A stretch of 64,000 nt of DNA, taken from NCBI GenBank assembly GCA_016872555.1, contig VGZO01000010.1:48107-112106 (forward strand), read 5' to 3'. The stretch is from Planctomycetota bacterium (GTDB taxonomy: Bacteria; Planctomycetota; Planctomycetia; Pirellulales; UBA1268). The position numbers and the translations under genes were made by a program. Numbering within the stretch: the stretch's first letter is position 1; each line of letters begins with the position of its first letter. Shown one piece after another: positions 9,507 to 18,090 of the stretch. The notes under the pieces are model-generated. The model ran no database searches, was not told the origin of the DNA, and worked only from the letters and a program-made list of their open reading frames with translations.

Positions 9507-10211
9507 ATGGCTGGCGAGCGGTCGGAGGCTGCGATCGGCTCCGGGCGGGGCCCGTGGGGTGCTGCCCGACCGGAACGCAACGCGGTCTTCGGGCCGAACC
9601 GGTGGGGCCGTGGCCTGGCGGCATTTTCCGAGCGGTCACTCCCCGCGCAGGTGCGCTGGGCGCGGCTGGCGATGGTGTGGTTGGGCCTGGTCGGTCTGAT
9701 CGTCGTCGGACGCTTGCTCCAGCCCGCCTACAACGTCACACCGCTGACGGCAGTGGCGCTGGTCGCCGGTGCGGTGTTTCCCAGCGCGATCCTCGCGGCG
9801 ACCATCCCAGTCGCCGGTCTCGCGCTTGGCAACCTCATCCAGCCGGGGTATGGCAGCCTCGCGATGGCGACGATCGTGTTCGCGGCCTGTGCCGCCCCGG
9901 TGTCGCTGCGGTCGTGGGTCCGATCCGGCCGAGCACTGCGAATCGTGGCGGGAGGCCTCGCCGGTGCGGTGACGTTCTTCGTCGTCACCAACGTGGCATA
10001 CTGGTGGCTTTCGAACGATTACCCGCATACGATCCAGGGGCTTGGCGCGTGCTTCGTGAACGCCTTGCCGTTCTTTCGCTGGCAGCCGGTCGGGGACGTT
10101 GTCTGGAGCCTCGGGCTGGTTTCGTTGACGGCAGCGATCGGTCACCGGATCGGTGCGCCAGTGACTGCCGGTGGCGAGAGCGCGGCGTTGTCGATCGAGC
10201 GCGTTGAATGA
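9507..10211 (+). CDS. DUF6580-like integral membrane protein
   Basis: About 234 residues; the ATG at 9507 follows a GGAG six bases upstream. After a 50-residue polar N-terminus there are four to five hydrophobic segments, and the stretch PAYNVTPLTAVALVAGAVFP resembles the conserved opening of DUF6580 proteins (a family with ECF-transporter S-component-like topology). Further signatures are GLALGNLIQPGYG and VTNVAYWWLSNDYPHTIQGL. The function of the family is unknown; a small-molecule or vitamin uptake role is only a guess from topology. It is divergent from fadJ and ends about 40 bp before tRNA-Leu. Confidence 0.75.
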   Translation: MAGERSEAAIGSGRGPWGAARPERNAVFGPNRWGRGLAAFSERSLPAQVRWARLAMVWLGLVGLIVVGRLLQPAYNVTPLTAVALVAGAVFPSAILAATIPVAGLALGNLIQPGYGSLAMATIVFAACAAPVSLRSWVRSGRALRIVAGGLAGAVTFFVVTNVAYWWLSNDYPHTIQGLGACFVNALPFFRWQPVGDVVWSLGLVSLTAAIGHRIGAPVTAGGESAALSIERVE

Positions 10212-10250
10212 TCTGCGGTCGATCGGTGGAGTCAAGCGGCATCTGAATTC

Positions 10251-10334
10251 GCGGGAATGGCGGAATTGGCAGACGCGCCAGGTTGAGGGCCTGGTGGTAG
10301 TAATACCGTGCAGGTTCAAGTCCTGTTTCCCGCA
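10251..10334 (+). tRNA. tRNA-Leu (anticodon GAG)
   Basis: A class II tRNA of 84 nt. The acceptor arm GCGGGAA (10251-10257) pairs with TTCCCGC (10327-10333), discriminator A at 10334. The anticodon stem CCAGG/CCTGG encloses loop TTGAGGG with anticodon GAG at 10285-10287, reading CUC/CUU leucine codons. The long variable arm TGGTAGTAATACCG is diagnostic for Leu among the class II tRNAs, and the T-arm is AGGTTCAAGTCCT. The CCA end is not encoded. Confidence 0.95.
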
Positions 10335-10386
10335 CTGACAGCTTGTGACAGCGACGGCCCGCAGGCCGGCCCCCAGGCCAGGCCAT

Positions 10387-10413
10387 CCACCCAGCGGCCT
10401 TTCTGGGTGGTTT
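10387..10413 (+). terminator. Candidate intrinsic terminator after tRNA-Leu
   Basis: An 8-bp perfect inverted repeat, CCACCCAG (10387-10394) and CTGGGTGG (10403-10410), with an 8-base loop, is followed by TTT then C residues. Its position 53 bp after tRNA-Leu fits a terminator for that transcript, but the T-run is short, so it is only moderately convincing. Confidence 0.5.
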
Positions 10414-10556
10414 CCCCGGCAGCGACCCCGATCCCCGTGGTGGTGTGACGCCGGTGACGCGCGGCCGAGACGTTTTTTCCCCTGCCCCGCGCGGTGCCTC
10501 TCCAGCAGGGGCGTCGAAAGGTCCGGCGTGGCGGAGGTTCTCCGAAGGTTGAGCCG

Positions 10557-12290
10557 ATGACCGGCGATTCTCCAGAACGATCCAGCGACGACGCCGCGGA
10601 CGTGGGCCGTGGACCGATCGACGAGCCAACGCCCCCCACCGCCGGCGACGCCCCGGCGGGAGGCGACGATTCGGCCGACGCTGCGGCAACGCGACGGCGG
10701 ATCGCGATCGGGACGCAGCGTCGCGGCGTGCCGCCCCCGCGGCTGCCGCCACGGCATCAATTCGTGACCTCGCCGGCGCAACCGCGGGCCACCGATGCGG
10801 CCCCTGGCGCTGCGCCGGTGGAGGCCGCGGCTGGCCCCGCGACGCCCCTTGCCGAAGGCGGCCCGGCGGTTCCTGATGCGCCGGCGTCCGGTGCGGGTGA
10901 GGTCGGGGCCGGCGGCGCTGGAGAACCGGCCGTCCGCGGACCGGCTCCCGGCGGCCGCGGCGAGCCCCGCCCCGGAGGCGGGCGCCCGCGCCGCCCGCAG
11001 CGCGAGCCATCGGCGTTCGACATCCAGCGCCCCATGAAGCGTGTCGCACCGCCGAGCCTCCGCGGGCCACTCGAAGACGACCTCGAAGCCGACTTCGCCG
11101 CCGCGATGGAGGGGATCGCGGTCGACGACGTCCTCGCCAAGGCTCCGGCCGACAAGGTCGAGGCGCCGCTCGAGCCGGGCACACGGGTCTCTGGAACGGT
11201 CGTCAGCTTCGGTCCCGACACGGCGTTTCTCGACCTCGGCGGACGGCGGCAGGGGGCGCTCAAGCTCGCCGGCATCGAACCGGTGCCCGAGGTGGGGGCC
11301 GTGCTCGAGCTCTCGGTCGGCGGCCGCAACGAGGAAGACGGGCTCTACGACGTCGCCCCCGCCAACCGTGCCGTCGCCGTCGAGGATTGGTCGCAACTCG
11401 AGGCGGGGATGGTCGTGGCCGCGCGCGTCACCGGCGCCAACAAGGGAGGCCTGGAGTGCGACGTCGCCGGGCTCCGGGGGTTCATGCCGGCGAGCCTGGT
11501 GAGCACTTGGCGGATCGAAAACCTCGAGGAGCTCGTCGGCCAGACACTCGAGTCGCTCGTCACCGAGATCGTCCCCGCCGCCCGGCGCCTCGTCCTTTCC
11601 CGCCGGGCGGTGATCGAGCGGCAGGCCGCCGACGCGCGGACGAAACTCCTCGAGAGCCTCGCGGTCGGTGACGTCCGCGAGGGAGTCGTGCGCAGCGTCC
11701 GCGATTTCGGCGCCTTCGTCGACATCGGCGACGGCGTCGACGGGCTGGTCCACGTCAGCCAGATGTCGTGGGACCGGGTCGCGAAGCCGGAGGATTTCCT
11801 CCAGCCCGGCCAGAAGGTCCGCGTCGTCGTCAAGAAGATCGACGCCCAGACGGGCAAGATCGGCCTCTCGATCCGCGAGACGGCCGAGAGCCCTTGGAAG
11901 ACGGCGGCGGAGCGGTTTCCGATCGGGTCCACGGTGCGCGGCGCCGTGACGCGGATCGCCCAGTTCGGGGCGTTCGTGCGGCTCGCGCCGGGGATCGAGG
12001 GCTTGGTGCACGTCTCCGAGTTGGCCCACCGGCATGTCCGCAGTGTCGGCGACGTGGTCAAGGAGGGGGAGACGGTCGAATGCCGGGTGATGGCAGTCGA
12101 TCCCGACGAGCAGCGCCTGTCGCTGTCGATCAAGGCGCTCGCGGCCCTGGCCCAGCCGGCTACGGCAGCGGCCGCCGACGAGCCGGAGGTCGAGGAAGAA
12201 CCGCCCCCACCGCCGGTGAAGCAGTCGAACAAACCGCTCAAGGGGGGACTCGGCGGCGGCTCGGCCGGGGATCGCTTCGGTCTGCAGTAG
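10557..12290 (+). CDS. S1-domain RNA-binding protein with four S1 repeats
   Basis: About 577 residues from ATG 10557. The first ~200 residues are disordered, rich in Pro, Ala, Gly and Arg. Four S1/OB-fold repeats follow, beginning near residues 204, 279, 367 and 453. The third and fourth are the most canonical (GVVRSVRDFGAFVDIGDGVDGLVHVSQMSW and AVTRIAQFGAFVRLAPGIEGLVHVSEL), while the first two are diverged. The C-terminus is acidic and Pro-rich. The arrangement resembles a shortened ribosomal protein S1 or a Tex/S1 paralogue, suggesting mRNA binding in translation or RNA turnover. It is smaller than the six-repeat E. coli RpsA and could coexist with a true rpsA elsewhere. Confidence 0.87.
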   Translation: MTGDSPERSSDDAADVGRGPIDEPTPPTAGDAPAGGDDSADAAATRRRIAIGTQRRGVPPPRLPPRHQFVTSPAQPRATDAAPGAAPVEAAAGPATPLAEGGPAVPDAPASGAGEVGAGGAGEPAVRGPAPGGRGEPRPGGGRPRRPQREPSAFDIQRPMKRVAPPSLRGPLEDDLEADFAAAMEGIAVDDVLAKAPADKVEAPLEPGTRVSGTVVSFGPDTAFLDLGGRRQGALKLAGIEPVPEVGAVLELSVGGRNEEDGLYDVAPANRAVAVEDWSQLEAGMVVAARVTGANKGGLECDVAGLRGFMPASLVSTWRIENLEELVGQTLESLVTEIVPAARRLVLSRRAVIERQAADARTKLLESLAVGDVREGVVRSVRDFGAFVDIGDGVDGLVHVSQMSWDRVAKPEDFLQPGQKVRVVVKKIDAQTGKIGLSIRETAESPWKTAAERFPIGSTVRGAVTRIAQFGAFVRLAPGIEGLVHVSELAHRHVRSVGDVVKEGETVECRVMAVDPDEQRLSLSIKALAALAQPATAAAADEPEVEEEPPPPPVKQSNKPLKGGLGGGSAGDRFGLQ

Positions 12291-12390
12291 TGAGCGGCGG
12301 TGAGTCGTAACGCGACCGTTGCGCGTGGCTGAGCGGCTACGGCTTGCTTCGCTTGCTCGACGAGCGACGATCGAAATCCGTTCCTGCGAG

Positions 12391-13581
12391 TCAGCGGTCC
12401 GAATGACGGAGTCCGGCAAGCTCCGGGACCCCGGCCGCGAACGACTCGGCCGTGACGAACACCGCCTCCCCCGCGGTCGGATGGGCGGCCTGAAACTCGT
12501 CCACCGCGCGACGCGCCCGCTCGCCGACCGTGTCCCAGGTCACCTGCACTGGCGTCGGCATCCCCCGGTGCTCGACGACGAAGTCGATCTCGCCGTCACC
12601 GCGCCAGTACCACACTTCGCCGAAGCGGCGGCGCAACAGCAGGAACACCGCGCACTCGAGCTGCTTGCCACGGTCGTGGCCGGCCGTCGTGATCGACGCG
12701 CGCCGCAGACCCGTGTCGACAGGGTAGTACTTCCTGTTCCGCACGAGCCGCTTCCTCTCCGACCAGGCGAAGTACGGGCATCCCAGCGCGAGGTACGCGT
12801 TCTCCGTGGCGTCCGCGTACAGCGCGGTCGTATCGACGGACATGCCGAGGGCGGCGGCCAGGCGGCGCAGGCTCGTCTCCGCGCCGGCCGATTCGAAGAG
12901 CATCTGCACCAGCCGCCTGAGCGGCATGCTCGACCGTGCCCCGACGCGCTCGCGGATGTCGCGCTCGACGATGTCGTGGAAATAGCCATGGAGCAGCCGG
13001 TCGTGGTCGGGTGACGAGACCGTGGCGGGAAACCCCCCGGCAGCGAGATAATCTTCCACCGTCGCGCCGGGCTTCACCGCGCGATACTCGCCGAGGTCGA
13101 AGGGAAACAGTTCGACCGTGTGGTGGCGGCCGGTCAGCGACGAACCGATCTCGCCAGCCAGCAGTCCGGCATTGGAGCCGGTGACGACGAACCGGCGGTG
13201 CCGCGCTCGGTCGAGCTGGGCGCGGAGCCAGCGCTGCCACCCCTCGACCCACTGCACCTCGTCGAGGAGGTAGGTGCAGCCGTGGCCACGGTCGTCCTCG
13301 AACGCCCCGACGAGCCCGTCGAGCAGCGTGTGGTCGAGGGTCTGCGTGAGTCGGGGATCCTCGAAGTTGATGAACAGGCACTTCGAGCGGTCGAGCCCGT
13401 AGCGCTCCATCAACTGCTCGAGCAGCGTCGACTTGCCGCAGCGGCGCACCCCCTGGATGACGAGTGCGACGCCCGGCACCAACTCGCGCGGCAATTCGAT
13501 CGACCGCGGAACGGTCGGCTTCGGCGGTGAGTCCCAATGGCTCCAGTCGGCGGCGATCGAGAGGAGCGCCGCCTTGTCCAT
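12391..13581 (-). CDS. AAA-family ATPase with C-terminal DUF4143 (first copy)
   Basis: 396 residues from ATG 13581. Walker A is VIQGVRRCGKSTLLEQL near residue 45; Walker B is CTYLLDEVQWVEGWQ, with the LDEVQ signature of this family; the sensor segment is FVVTGSNAGLLAGEIG. The C-terminal half carries the DUF4143 portion, ending in a nuclease-like strand pair (WRGDGEIDFVVEHRG, then VQVTWD). Such ATPases are common, patchily distributed and often mobile; their role is unresolved (a toxin-antitoxin-like or defence role has been suggested for relatives). The start codon lies one base from a palindromic operator and seven bases from a -10 box, so the mRNA is probably leaderless. A GTG at 13602 inside the palindrome is an alternative start. 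Confidence 0.88.
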   Translation of the reverse strand: MDKAALLSIAADWSHWDSPPKPTVPRSIELPRELVPGVALVIQGVRRCGKSTLLEQLMERYGLDRSKCLFINFEDPRLTQTLDHTLLDGLVGAFEDDRGHGCTYLLDEVQWVEGWQRWLRAQLDRARHRRFVVTGSNAGLLAGEIGSSLTGRHHTVELFPFDLGEYRAVKPGATVEDYLAAGGFPATVSSPDHDRLLHGYFHDIVERDIRERVGARSSMPLRRLVQMLFESAGAETSLRRLAAALGMSVDTTALYADATENAYLALGCPYFAWSERKRLVRNRKYYPVDTGLRRASITTAGHDRGKQLECAVFLLLRRRFGEVWYWRGDGEIDFVVEHRGMPTPVQVTWDTVGERARRAVDEFQAAHPTAGEAVFVTAESFAAGVPELAGLRHSDR

Positions 13582-13582
13582 G

Positions 13583-13630
13583 GTGTCGAGTTTAGTCGAC
13601 ACTCTGTGGGGTGTCCAGTAAACTCGACAC
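13583..13630 (-). promoter_or_regulatory. Double-palindrome operator overlapping a leaderless sigma70-type promoter
   Basis: Two 20-bp imperfect palindromes of form GTGTCGA-N6-TCGACAC lie at 13583-13602 and 13611-13630, 28 bp apart start to start. On the minus strand they match each other at 18 of 20 positions. On that strand TGGACA (13617-13612) and TAAACT (13594-13589) form a -35/-10 pair with a 17-bp spacer, and the ATG of the DUF4143 ATPase begins seven bases after the -10. One palindrome covers each promoter element, which is what a repressor acting by occlusion would need. Autoregulation by the ATPase is an inference. Confidence 0.7.
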
Positions 13631-13811
13631 TTCGGGTTTGCGATCGCCGTGCTGTGACGAGGCCGGTGCCAGCCTTTACTTCGGCGGCTGTCGTGGTGAA
13701 CACGACCGATGGGCTCGCCGCCGCAGCCCGGCTGACACCGTCGGCGATCCGGCGACTCGTTCGCTTGCGTGGTACCACGCCGATCGAGCAGTCCGTCGGC
13801 TGGCGCTGCCG

Positions 13812-15212
13812 CTACGGATCGCGGCGGGCGAAGATCACGCAGGCGAGCGCCAGGTAGGCGGCGGTGTGGAGGAGGGTGAGCCCGATCCCCGACCGCCAGG
13901 AGAAATCGCCGCTCTCGACGAGCATCCTCAGCCGGCCCCCGATCGCGAAGTCGCGCATCAGCTGGCGGTCGACCATCGTGTCGAGATCCTCGGTGTGCGG
14001 CAGCACGGCATAGACGGCGTCGGCGAACCGCCCGACCGTGCTTTTGTGGAATGCCGACCCGGGGCTCTGCGGCTTGTCGACGGACGGCTTCCGGCCGCGG
14101 AGGGTTTCGACCATGCTGGTCGGCCGCGGCCGGCCCACGTTCTCCTCGCGGAGGCGGCTGGCGACCGACTGCTGGTGCATCACGCCGACGATGAACAAGA
14201 CCGCCCAGTAGCTGACCGTCACCAGCATCGCCGCCGGCGCCGACCGTGTGATCACGCCGGTGCAGACGCTCACGGCCAGGAGCAGCGCGAAGAACAACAG
14301 CAGGCTCGGCAGGGCGAGGACCACGCCCGGCGAGCGGACGTCGGCGAGGACCACCGTCACCACCCACGTGGCGAGGATCAGCGCTCCCAGGAGCACGGCG
14401 ACGAACGCCAGCGCCGCGGCGTATTTGAACACGATCAGCTGCCACCGCGGCACGGGGCGCACGAGGAGCAATTCGAGCGTCCCCTTGCGGAGCATCGTCG
14501 GTACGAACGGCGCGGTGACGACCACGCACACCAAGAGCAGGATCGTGCTGCCGATCCCGGTGCAGAGCAGCTTCTGGAGGATGAACACCTCGAGGCCCAG
14601 GGGCGCCCCCTGCTCGGGCGTCATGTCCATGCCGCCGAAGAACAGCGTGAACCGGTGGGGCCAGAGGATCCGCAGGTCGGGTCCGGGGGTGACCGTCAAC
14701 TCCCAGGTCTGACCGCCGAGCGCGGAGGTGATGCGGTTGGTCGTCTCGCGGATCTCGGCGACCTGCCACAGCCGGCCGTCGGGGATCGTGCCGAAACGCT
14801 CGCGGACCGCTTCGCTGGTCTCCGGCTTTCCGACCAGCGGCACCGTGTTCCGCGCCAGTGTCACCTTCCACGACGATTCGGGCACGTCGTCACCGATCGG
14901 CTCGGCGGCGGTGACCCACGCCAGCGAGCCGTCGAGCCGGGCGACGACGTCCCCGACGGTCTCCGTGGCGAGGTCGAATCCGTCAAGGTCGGCGCCGAGG
15001 GTCTTGGCGGCCAGGTCCAAGAAGGTGCGCCCCGCCGGCCGCGGCTCGACCCGGCCCGAAAGCGCGGTCACGAACAGGATCGCGATCGCCGCCGCCAGCA
15101 GCCACAGCACGCGTGCGTCCCGGAACTCGAGCCACGAGTCGCGGAGGATCGCCAGGGCGCTGCGCACGATCCCCGGGGCCGGAGCGCCGTCGTCCGTGAG
15201 CTCCCCGCTCAT
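13812..15212 (-). CDS. ABC-2 type transporter permease
   Basis: 466 residues. One N-terminal membrane helix (LLAAAIAILFVTAL) is followed by a ~160-residue extracytoplasmic domain, then five further helices, with the ABC-2 hallmark GTLELLLVRPVPRWQLIVFKY between them and a second soluble loop (about 340-420) before the last helix. It starts four bases inside the preceding ATPase gene, so the two form one exporter. A large periplasmic domain and the GldA/NosY-like organisation suggest export or membrane-associated roles, but the substrate is unknown. Confidence 0.88.
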   Translation of the reverse strand: MSGELTDDGAPAPGIVRSALAILRDSWLEFRDARVLWLLAAAIAILFVTALSGRVEPRPAGRTFLDLAAKTLGADLDGFDLATETVGDVVARLDGSLAWVTAAEPIGDDVPESSWKVTLARNTVPLVGKPETSEAVRERFGTIPDGRLWQVAEIRETTNRITSALGGQTWELTVTPGPDLRILWPHRFTLFFGGMDMTPEQGAPLGLEVFILQKLLCTGIGSTILLLVCVVVTAPFVPTMLRKGTLELLLVRPVPRWQLIVFKYAAALAFVAVLLGALILATWVVTVVLADVRSPGVVLALPSLLLFFALLLAVSVCTGVITRSAPAAMLVTVSYWAVLFIVGVMHQQSVASRLREENVGRPRPTSMVETLRGRKPSVDKPQSPGSAFHKSTVGRFADAVYAVLPHTEDLDTMVDRQLMRDFAIGGRLRMLVESGDFSWRSGIGLTLLHTAAYLALACVIFARRDP

Positions 15213-16219
15213 GCGTCACCCCGTGTGGCGGCCGGCGCCGGGGCGTCGGCCTGGGCCGCCCCGAGGTAGACGTCTTCGAGGCTGCCGCGCTCCTGCTCGA
15301 GGTGGCGGAGGGCGAGGCCGCTGGCCGCGGCCGCGGCGAGGAAGGCATCGAGCCGCGCCTCGGCGACAACCGCGGCCCCCGCGGCATCCTCCCCGACCGA
15401 CAGCCGGAACCGACCCGGTTGGTCGGCCGCTTCGAGCCGCGCCCCGGGGACCACCAGACCGTCCGGGGGCGGCCGGTCGAACTCCACCAGCCAACTTGGC
15501 TTGCGGCCGACCAGTTGCGGAACGGTTCCGGCGAGCACGATCCTCCCCTTGCGCATGATCGCGACGCGGTCGCAGAGCTGCTCGACCTCGCCGAGGAGAT
15601 GGCTGTTGATGAAGATCGTCACGCCGCGGTCCCGTTCGGCGAGCAGCAGTTCGCGGATCTGCCGCCGCCCGACCGGATCGACGCCGTCGGTCGGCTCGTC
15701 GAGGAACAGCACGGCGGGGCGGTGGAGCAGGGCCTGGGCGAGGCCGAGCCGCTGCTTCATCCCCTTGGAATAGCCGCGGATCCGCAGGCGCTGGCGGCCG
15801 CCGAGGCCGAGGCTGGCGAGCAGTTCGGCGCCGCGCTGGCGCCGAACCGGAGCCGACAGTCCCTGGAGCCCGCCGTAGACGTCGAGCAGGGAGGGCCCGG
15901 TGTGGTACTCGGGAAGGCGGTGGTCCTCGGGGAGGTAGCCGACGGTGCGCCGCGCCGCCACGCTCCCGACCGGCCGGCCGAGGAGCCGCGCCGACCCGGC
16001 GGTGGGGAGGACCATCCCGAGGAGGATCTTGACCAGCGTCGTCTTTCCGGCGCCGTTCTGGCCGAGGAGCCCGAAGATCTCCCCCCGGGCGACGGTGAGG
16101 CTCACGCCCGCCAACGCACGGACCGGGCCATAGTGCTTCTCGAGGCCGTCGACGGCGACGACGCCACCGCTCCCGAACGAATCGGCCTCGGTCCCCCGGG
16201 CGTGCTGTCCGGTCACCAT
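15209..16219 (-). CDS. ABC transporter ATP-binding protein
   Basis: 336 residues from ATG 16219. Walker A GLLGQNGAGKTTLVK, signature GYSKGMKQRLGLAQAL, Walker B AVLFLDEPTDGVDP and the H-loop INSHLLGEVEQLCD are intact, so it should hydrolyse ATP. The C-terminal ~100 residues form an accessory domain of the type seen in drug or lipid exporters (SWLVEFDRPPPDG, LEQERGSLEDVYLG). The stop overlaps the start of the permease gene by four bases. It lies nine bases downstream of serS on the same strand and may share its transcript. Confidence 0.93.
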   Translation of the reverse strand: MVTGQHARGTEADSFGSGGVVAVDGLEKHYGPVRALAGVSLTVARGEIFGLLGQNGAGKTTLVKILLGMVLPTAGSARLLGRPVGSVAARRTVGYLPEDHRLPEYHTGPSLLDVYGGLQGLSAPVRRQRGAELLASLGLGGRQRLRIRGYSKGMKQRLGLAQALLHRPAVLFLDEPTDGVDPVGRRQIRELLLAERDRGVTIFINSHLLGEVEQLCDRVAIMRKGRIVLAGTVPQLVGRKPSWLVEFDRPPPDGLVVPGARLEAADQPGRFRLSVGEDAAGAAVVAEARLDAFLAAAAASGLALRHLEQERGSLEDVYLGAAQADAPAPAATRGDA

Positions 16220-16227
16220 CGGGCGCC

Positions 16228-17514
16228 TCACGTCGCGCGGGGCAGGAGCCGGTCGGTGCCGACCCACGGCGCGAGCGGGGCGGGCACGGTCACCGACCCG
16301 TCGGCCTGCTGGTGATTCTCGAGGATCGCGATGATCGCCCGGCTGATCGCCACGGCGGTGCCGTTGAGGGTGTGGACGAAGGCGGTCCCCTTGCCCCCCG
16401 TCGGCCGGTAGCGGATCGCCAGCCGGCGCGACTGGTAGTCGGCGCAGTTGGAGGTGCTCGTCACTTCCCCCCACTCGCCGGCCGTGCCACGGCCGGGCAT
16501 CCAGGCCTCAAGGTCGAATTTCCGGTACGCCGGCCCGCCGAGGTCGCCGCTGGCGGTGTCGATGACGCGATACGGGATCCCGAGACCGTCGAACAGCCGG
16601 CACTCCAGGTCGAGGAGCTTCGCGTGGATCTCCTCACTCTGCTCCGGGAGCGTGAACGCGAACATCTCCACCTTGGTGAACTGGTGCACGCGGTACAGCC
16701 CGCGCGTCGCGCGGCCGTGAGCGCCGGCCTCGGTGCGGAAGCAGTGGCTCGTGCCGGCGAGGAGCAGGGGGAGCTCGGCCGGATCGAAGATCCGTTCGTG
16801 CATCGCCCCGCCGAGCGTGATCTCCGCGGTCGCCACCAGCGACAGGTCGGAATCGGTGATCGAATAGATCTGCGTCTCGGGGCCGCGCGGCATGAAGCCG
16901 GTGCCCTCGAGGATCGTGTCGCGCGCCAGGTCGGGGGTGGTCATCGGCGTGAATCCGGCCGCGACCAGCAGGTCGAGGGCGTACTTTTGCAGCGCGAGTT
17001 CGAGGAACACGCCGGCGCCGGTGAGGAAGTAGAAGCCGTGGCCGGCGACGCGGGCACCGGCCTCGAAGTCGAACAGCCCGAGATTCGCCCCCAGGGCGAC
17101 GTGGTCGCGCGGCGCGAAGCCGAATTCACGGAGCGGTGTCGAGCCGCGCCGGATCTCGACGGCGTCGCTTTCGCCGCCGCGCGGCGCGGCGGGATGGGTG
17201 AGGTTGGGGATCGCGCGGAGGATCTCGTCTCCCTCGGCGACGATCGCCGTCAGCCGCGTATCGATCGCCGCCGCCTCCTCGCGGAGCCGGCGCCCCTCGG
17301 CCTTGAGGGCGTCACGTGCCGCCGCGTCCGCCGCCTTGCCGATCGAGCGGCTCACCTGGCCGGCCTCCTGGTTGAGCCGGTCGACGTCGGCCTGGAGCTG
17401 GCGACGGAGGCGGTCGAGCTCGGCGAAGCGGGAGACGTCGGCGGCCGAGCCGCGGTCGCGGCAGTTCGCGGCCACGAGATCGACGTTGTCGGCGACGAAA
17501 CGGCGGTCGAGCAC
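16228..17514 (-). CDS. serS: Seryl-tRNA synthetase
   Basis: 428 residues, the usual length. It charges tRNA-Ser with serine in the cytoplasm. The N-terminal antiparallel coiled-coil that grips the tRNA long arm spans about residues 25-100 (LRRQLQADVDRLNQEAGQ). Class II motifs are present: motif 2 in CFRTEAGAHGRATRGLYRVHQF and motif 3 in LNGTAVAISRAIIAILENHQ, with the serine-site TAEITLGG between. It is divergent from clpS with about 110 bp between the two starts. Confidence 0.96.
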   Translation of the reverse strand: MLDRRFVADNVDLVAANCRDRGSAADVSRFAELDRLRRQLQADVDRLNQEAGQVSRSIGKAADAAARDALKAEGRRLREEAAAIDTRLTAIVAEGDEILRAIPNLTHPAAPRGGESDAVEIRRGSTPLREFGFAPRDHVALGANLGLFDFEAGARVAGHGFYFLTGAGVFLELALQKYALDLLVAAGFTPMTTPDLARDTILEGTGFMPRGPETQIYSITDSDLSLVATAEITLGGAMHERIFDPAELPLLLAGTSHCFRTEAGAHGRATRGLYRVHQFTKVEMFAFTLPEQSEEIHAKLLDLECRLFDGLGIPYRVIDTASGDLGGPAYRKFDLEAWMPGRGTAGEWGEVTSTSNCADYQSRRLAIRYRPTGGKGTAFVHTLNGTAVAISRAIIAILENHQQADGSVTVPAPLAPWVGTDRLLPRAT

Positions 17515-17565
17515 GGGGGACGTCTCCGGGGCGAGGCGGTGCGATCGCGGGGGAACGGAACTGCG

Positions 17566-17571
17566 TATACT
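17566..17571 (+). promoter_or_regulatory. Candidate -10 box (TATACT) upstream of clpS
   Basis: TATACT lies about 55 bp before the preferred clpS start. No good -35 element is seen at 16-18 bp. The same hexamer precedes three other genes in this window (34963, 56679 and, on the minus strand, 32712), which raises its credibility. Confidence 0.45.
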
Positions 17572-17624
17572 ATCGGCTCGGGCGGTGTTTTCCCGCCGTT
17601 CCCGTGGTGGAGCCCTTCCTGCCG

Positions 17625-17981
17625 ATGCCCGCCGCCGCCAGCGCCGAGACCGCGATCGAGGAGACGCCGGCCCCGGCCCCTCCGGAAGCCGAGCGGCGCG
17701 ACAAGCCGAAGCGCCAGCCCCGCTACCATGTCGTGCTCTGGAACGACGACGACCACACCTACGACTACGTGGTCACGATGCTCCAGTCGCTGTTCGGCCA
17801 CCCCCCGGAGCGCGGTTTCCGGCTCGCCAAGGAGGTCGACACCCAGGGCCGGGTGATCGTCCTCACCACGACCCGCGAGCATGCCGAACTGAAGCGCGAC
17901 CAGATCCACGCCTTCGGCGCCGACCGTCTCCTCGCCCGCTCGAAGGGCTCGATGAAGGCTTCGATCGAGGCCGAATCCTGA
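17625..17981 (+). CDS. clpS: ATP-dependent Clp protease adaptor ClpS
   Basis: 118 residues from ATG 17625, which has a GGAG about 12 bases upstream; a GTG at 17604 would add seven residues. ClpS carries N-degron substrates to ClpAP/ClpCP. The fold begins at RYHVVLWNDDDHTYDYVV, including the Asn40-Asp41-Asp42 pocket residues. In E. coli His66 also contacts the substrate alpha-amino group; the aligned position here is Asp72 (KEVDTQGRVIV). The remaining residues (ERGFRLA, TREHAELKRDQI) match the family. The 34-residue N-terminal extension is disordered, as expected for the part that engages the Clp ATPase. Confidence 0.9.
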   Translation: MPAAASAETAIEETPAPAPPEAERRDKPKRQPRYHVVLWNDDDHTYDYVVTMLQSLFGHPPERGFRLAKEVDTQGRVIVLTTTREHAELKRDQIHAFGADRLLARSKGSMKASIEAES

Positions 17982-18090
17982 CCGGCCGGCCCGGTGCCTT
18001 GCAGGCTGCCGGTTCGAATCCAGCCTGTCGTCGCGGAAGGACGAGGGAGCGTCAGATCCGCCCCACCGGCGGTTGACACCGCCGAGGGCC

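Noticed and set aside
13631..13811. Intergenic DNA between the operator and the ABC permease 3' end
   Set aside because: I searched for a toxin or antitoxin partner of the ATPase and saw no supported gene.
13537..13857. Plus-strand small open frame between the ATPase and the ABC permease
   Set aside because: It overlaps both neighbouring genes on the other strand, crosses the palindromic promoter and has no ribosome-binding site or recognisable family.
17990..18040. tRNA-like T-arm sequence (GGTTCGAATCC at 18011-18021) after clpS
   Set aside because: The T-stem has a mismatch and no complementary acceptor, D-arm or anticodon stem can be placed upstream, so no tRNA is supported.
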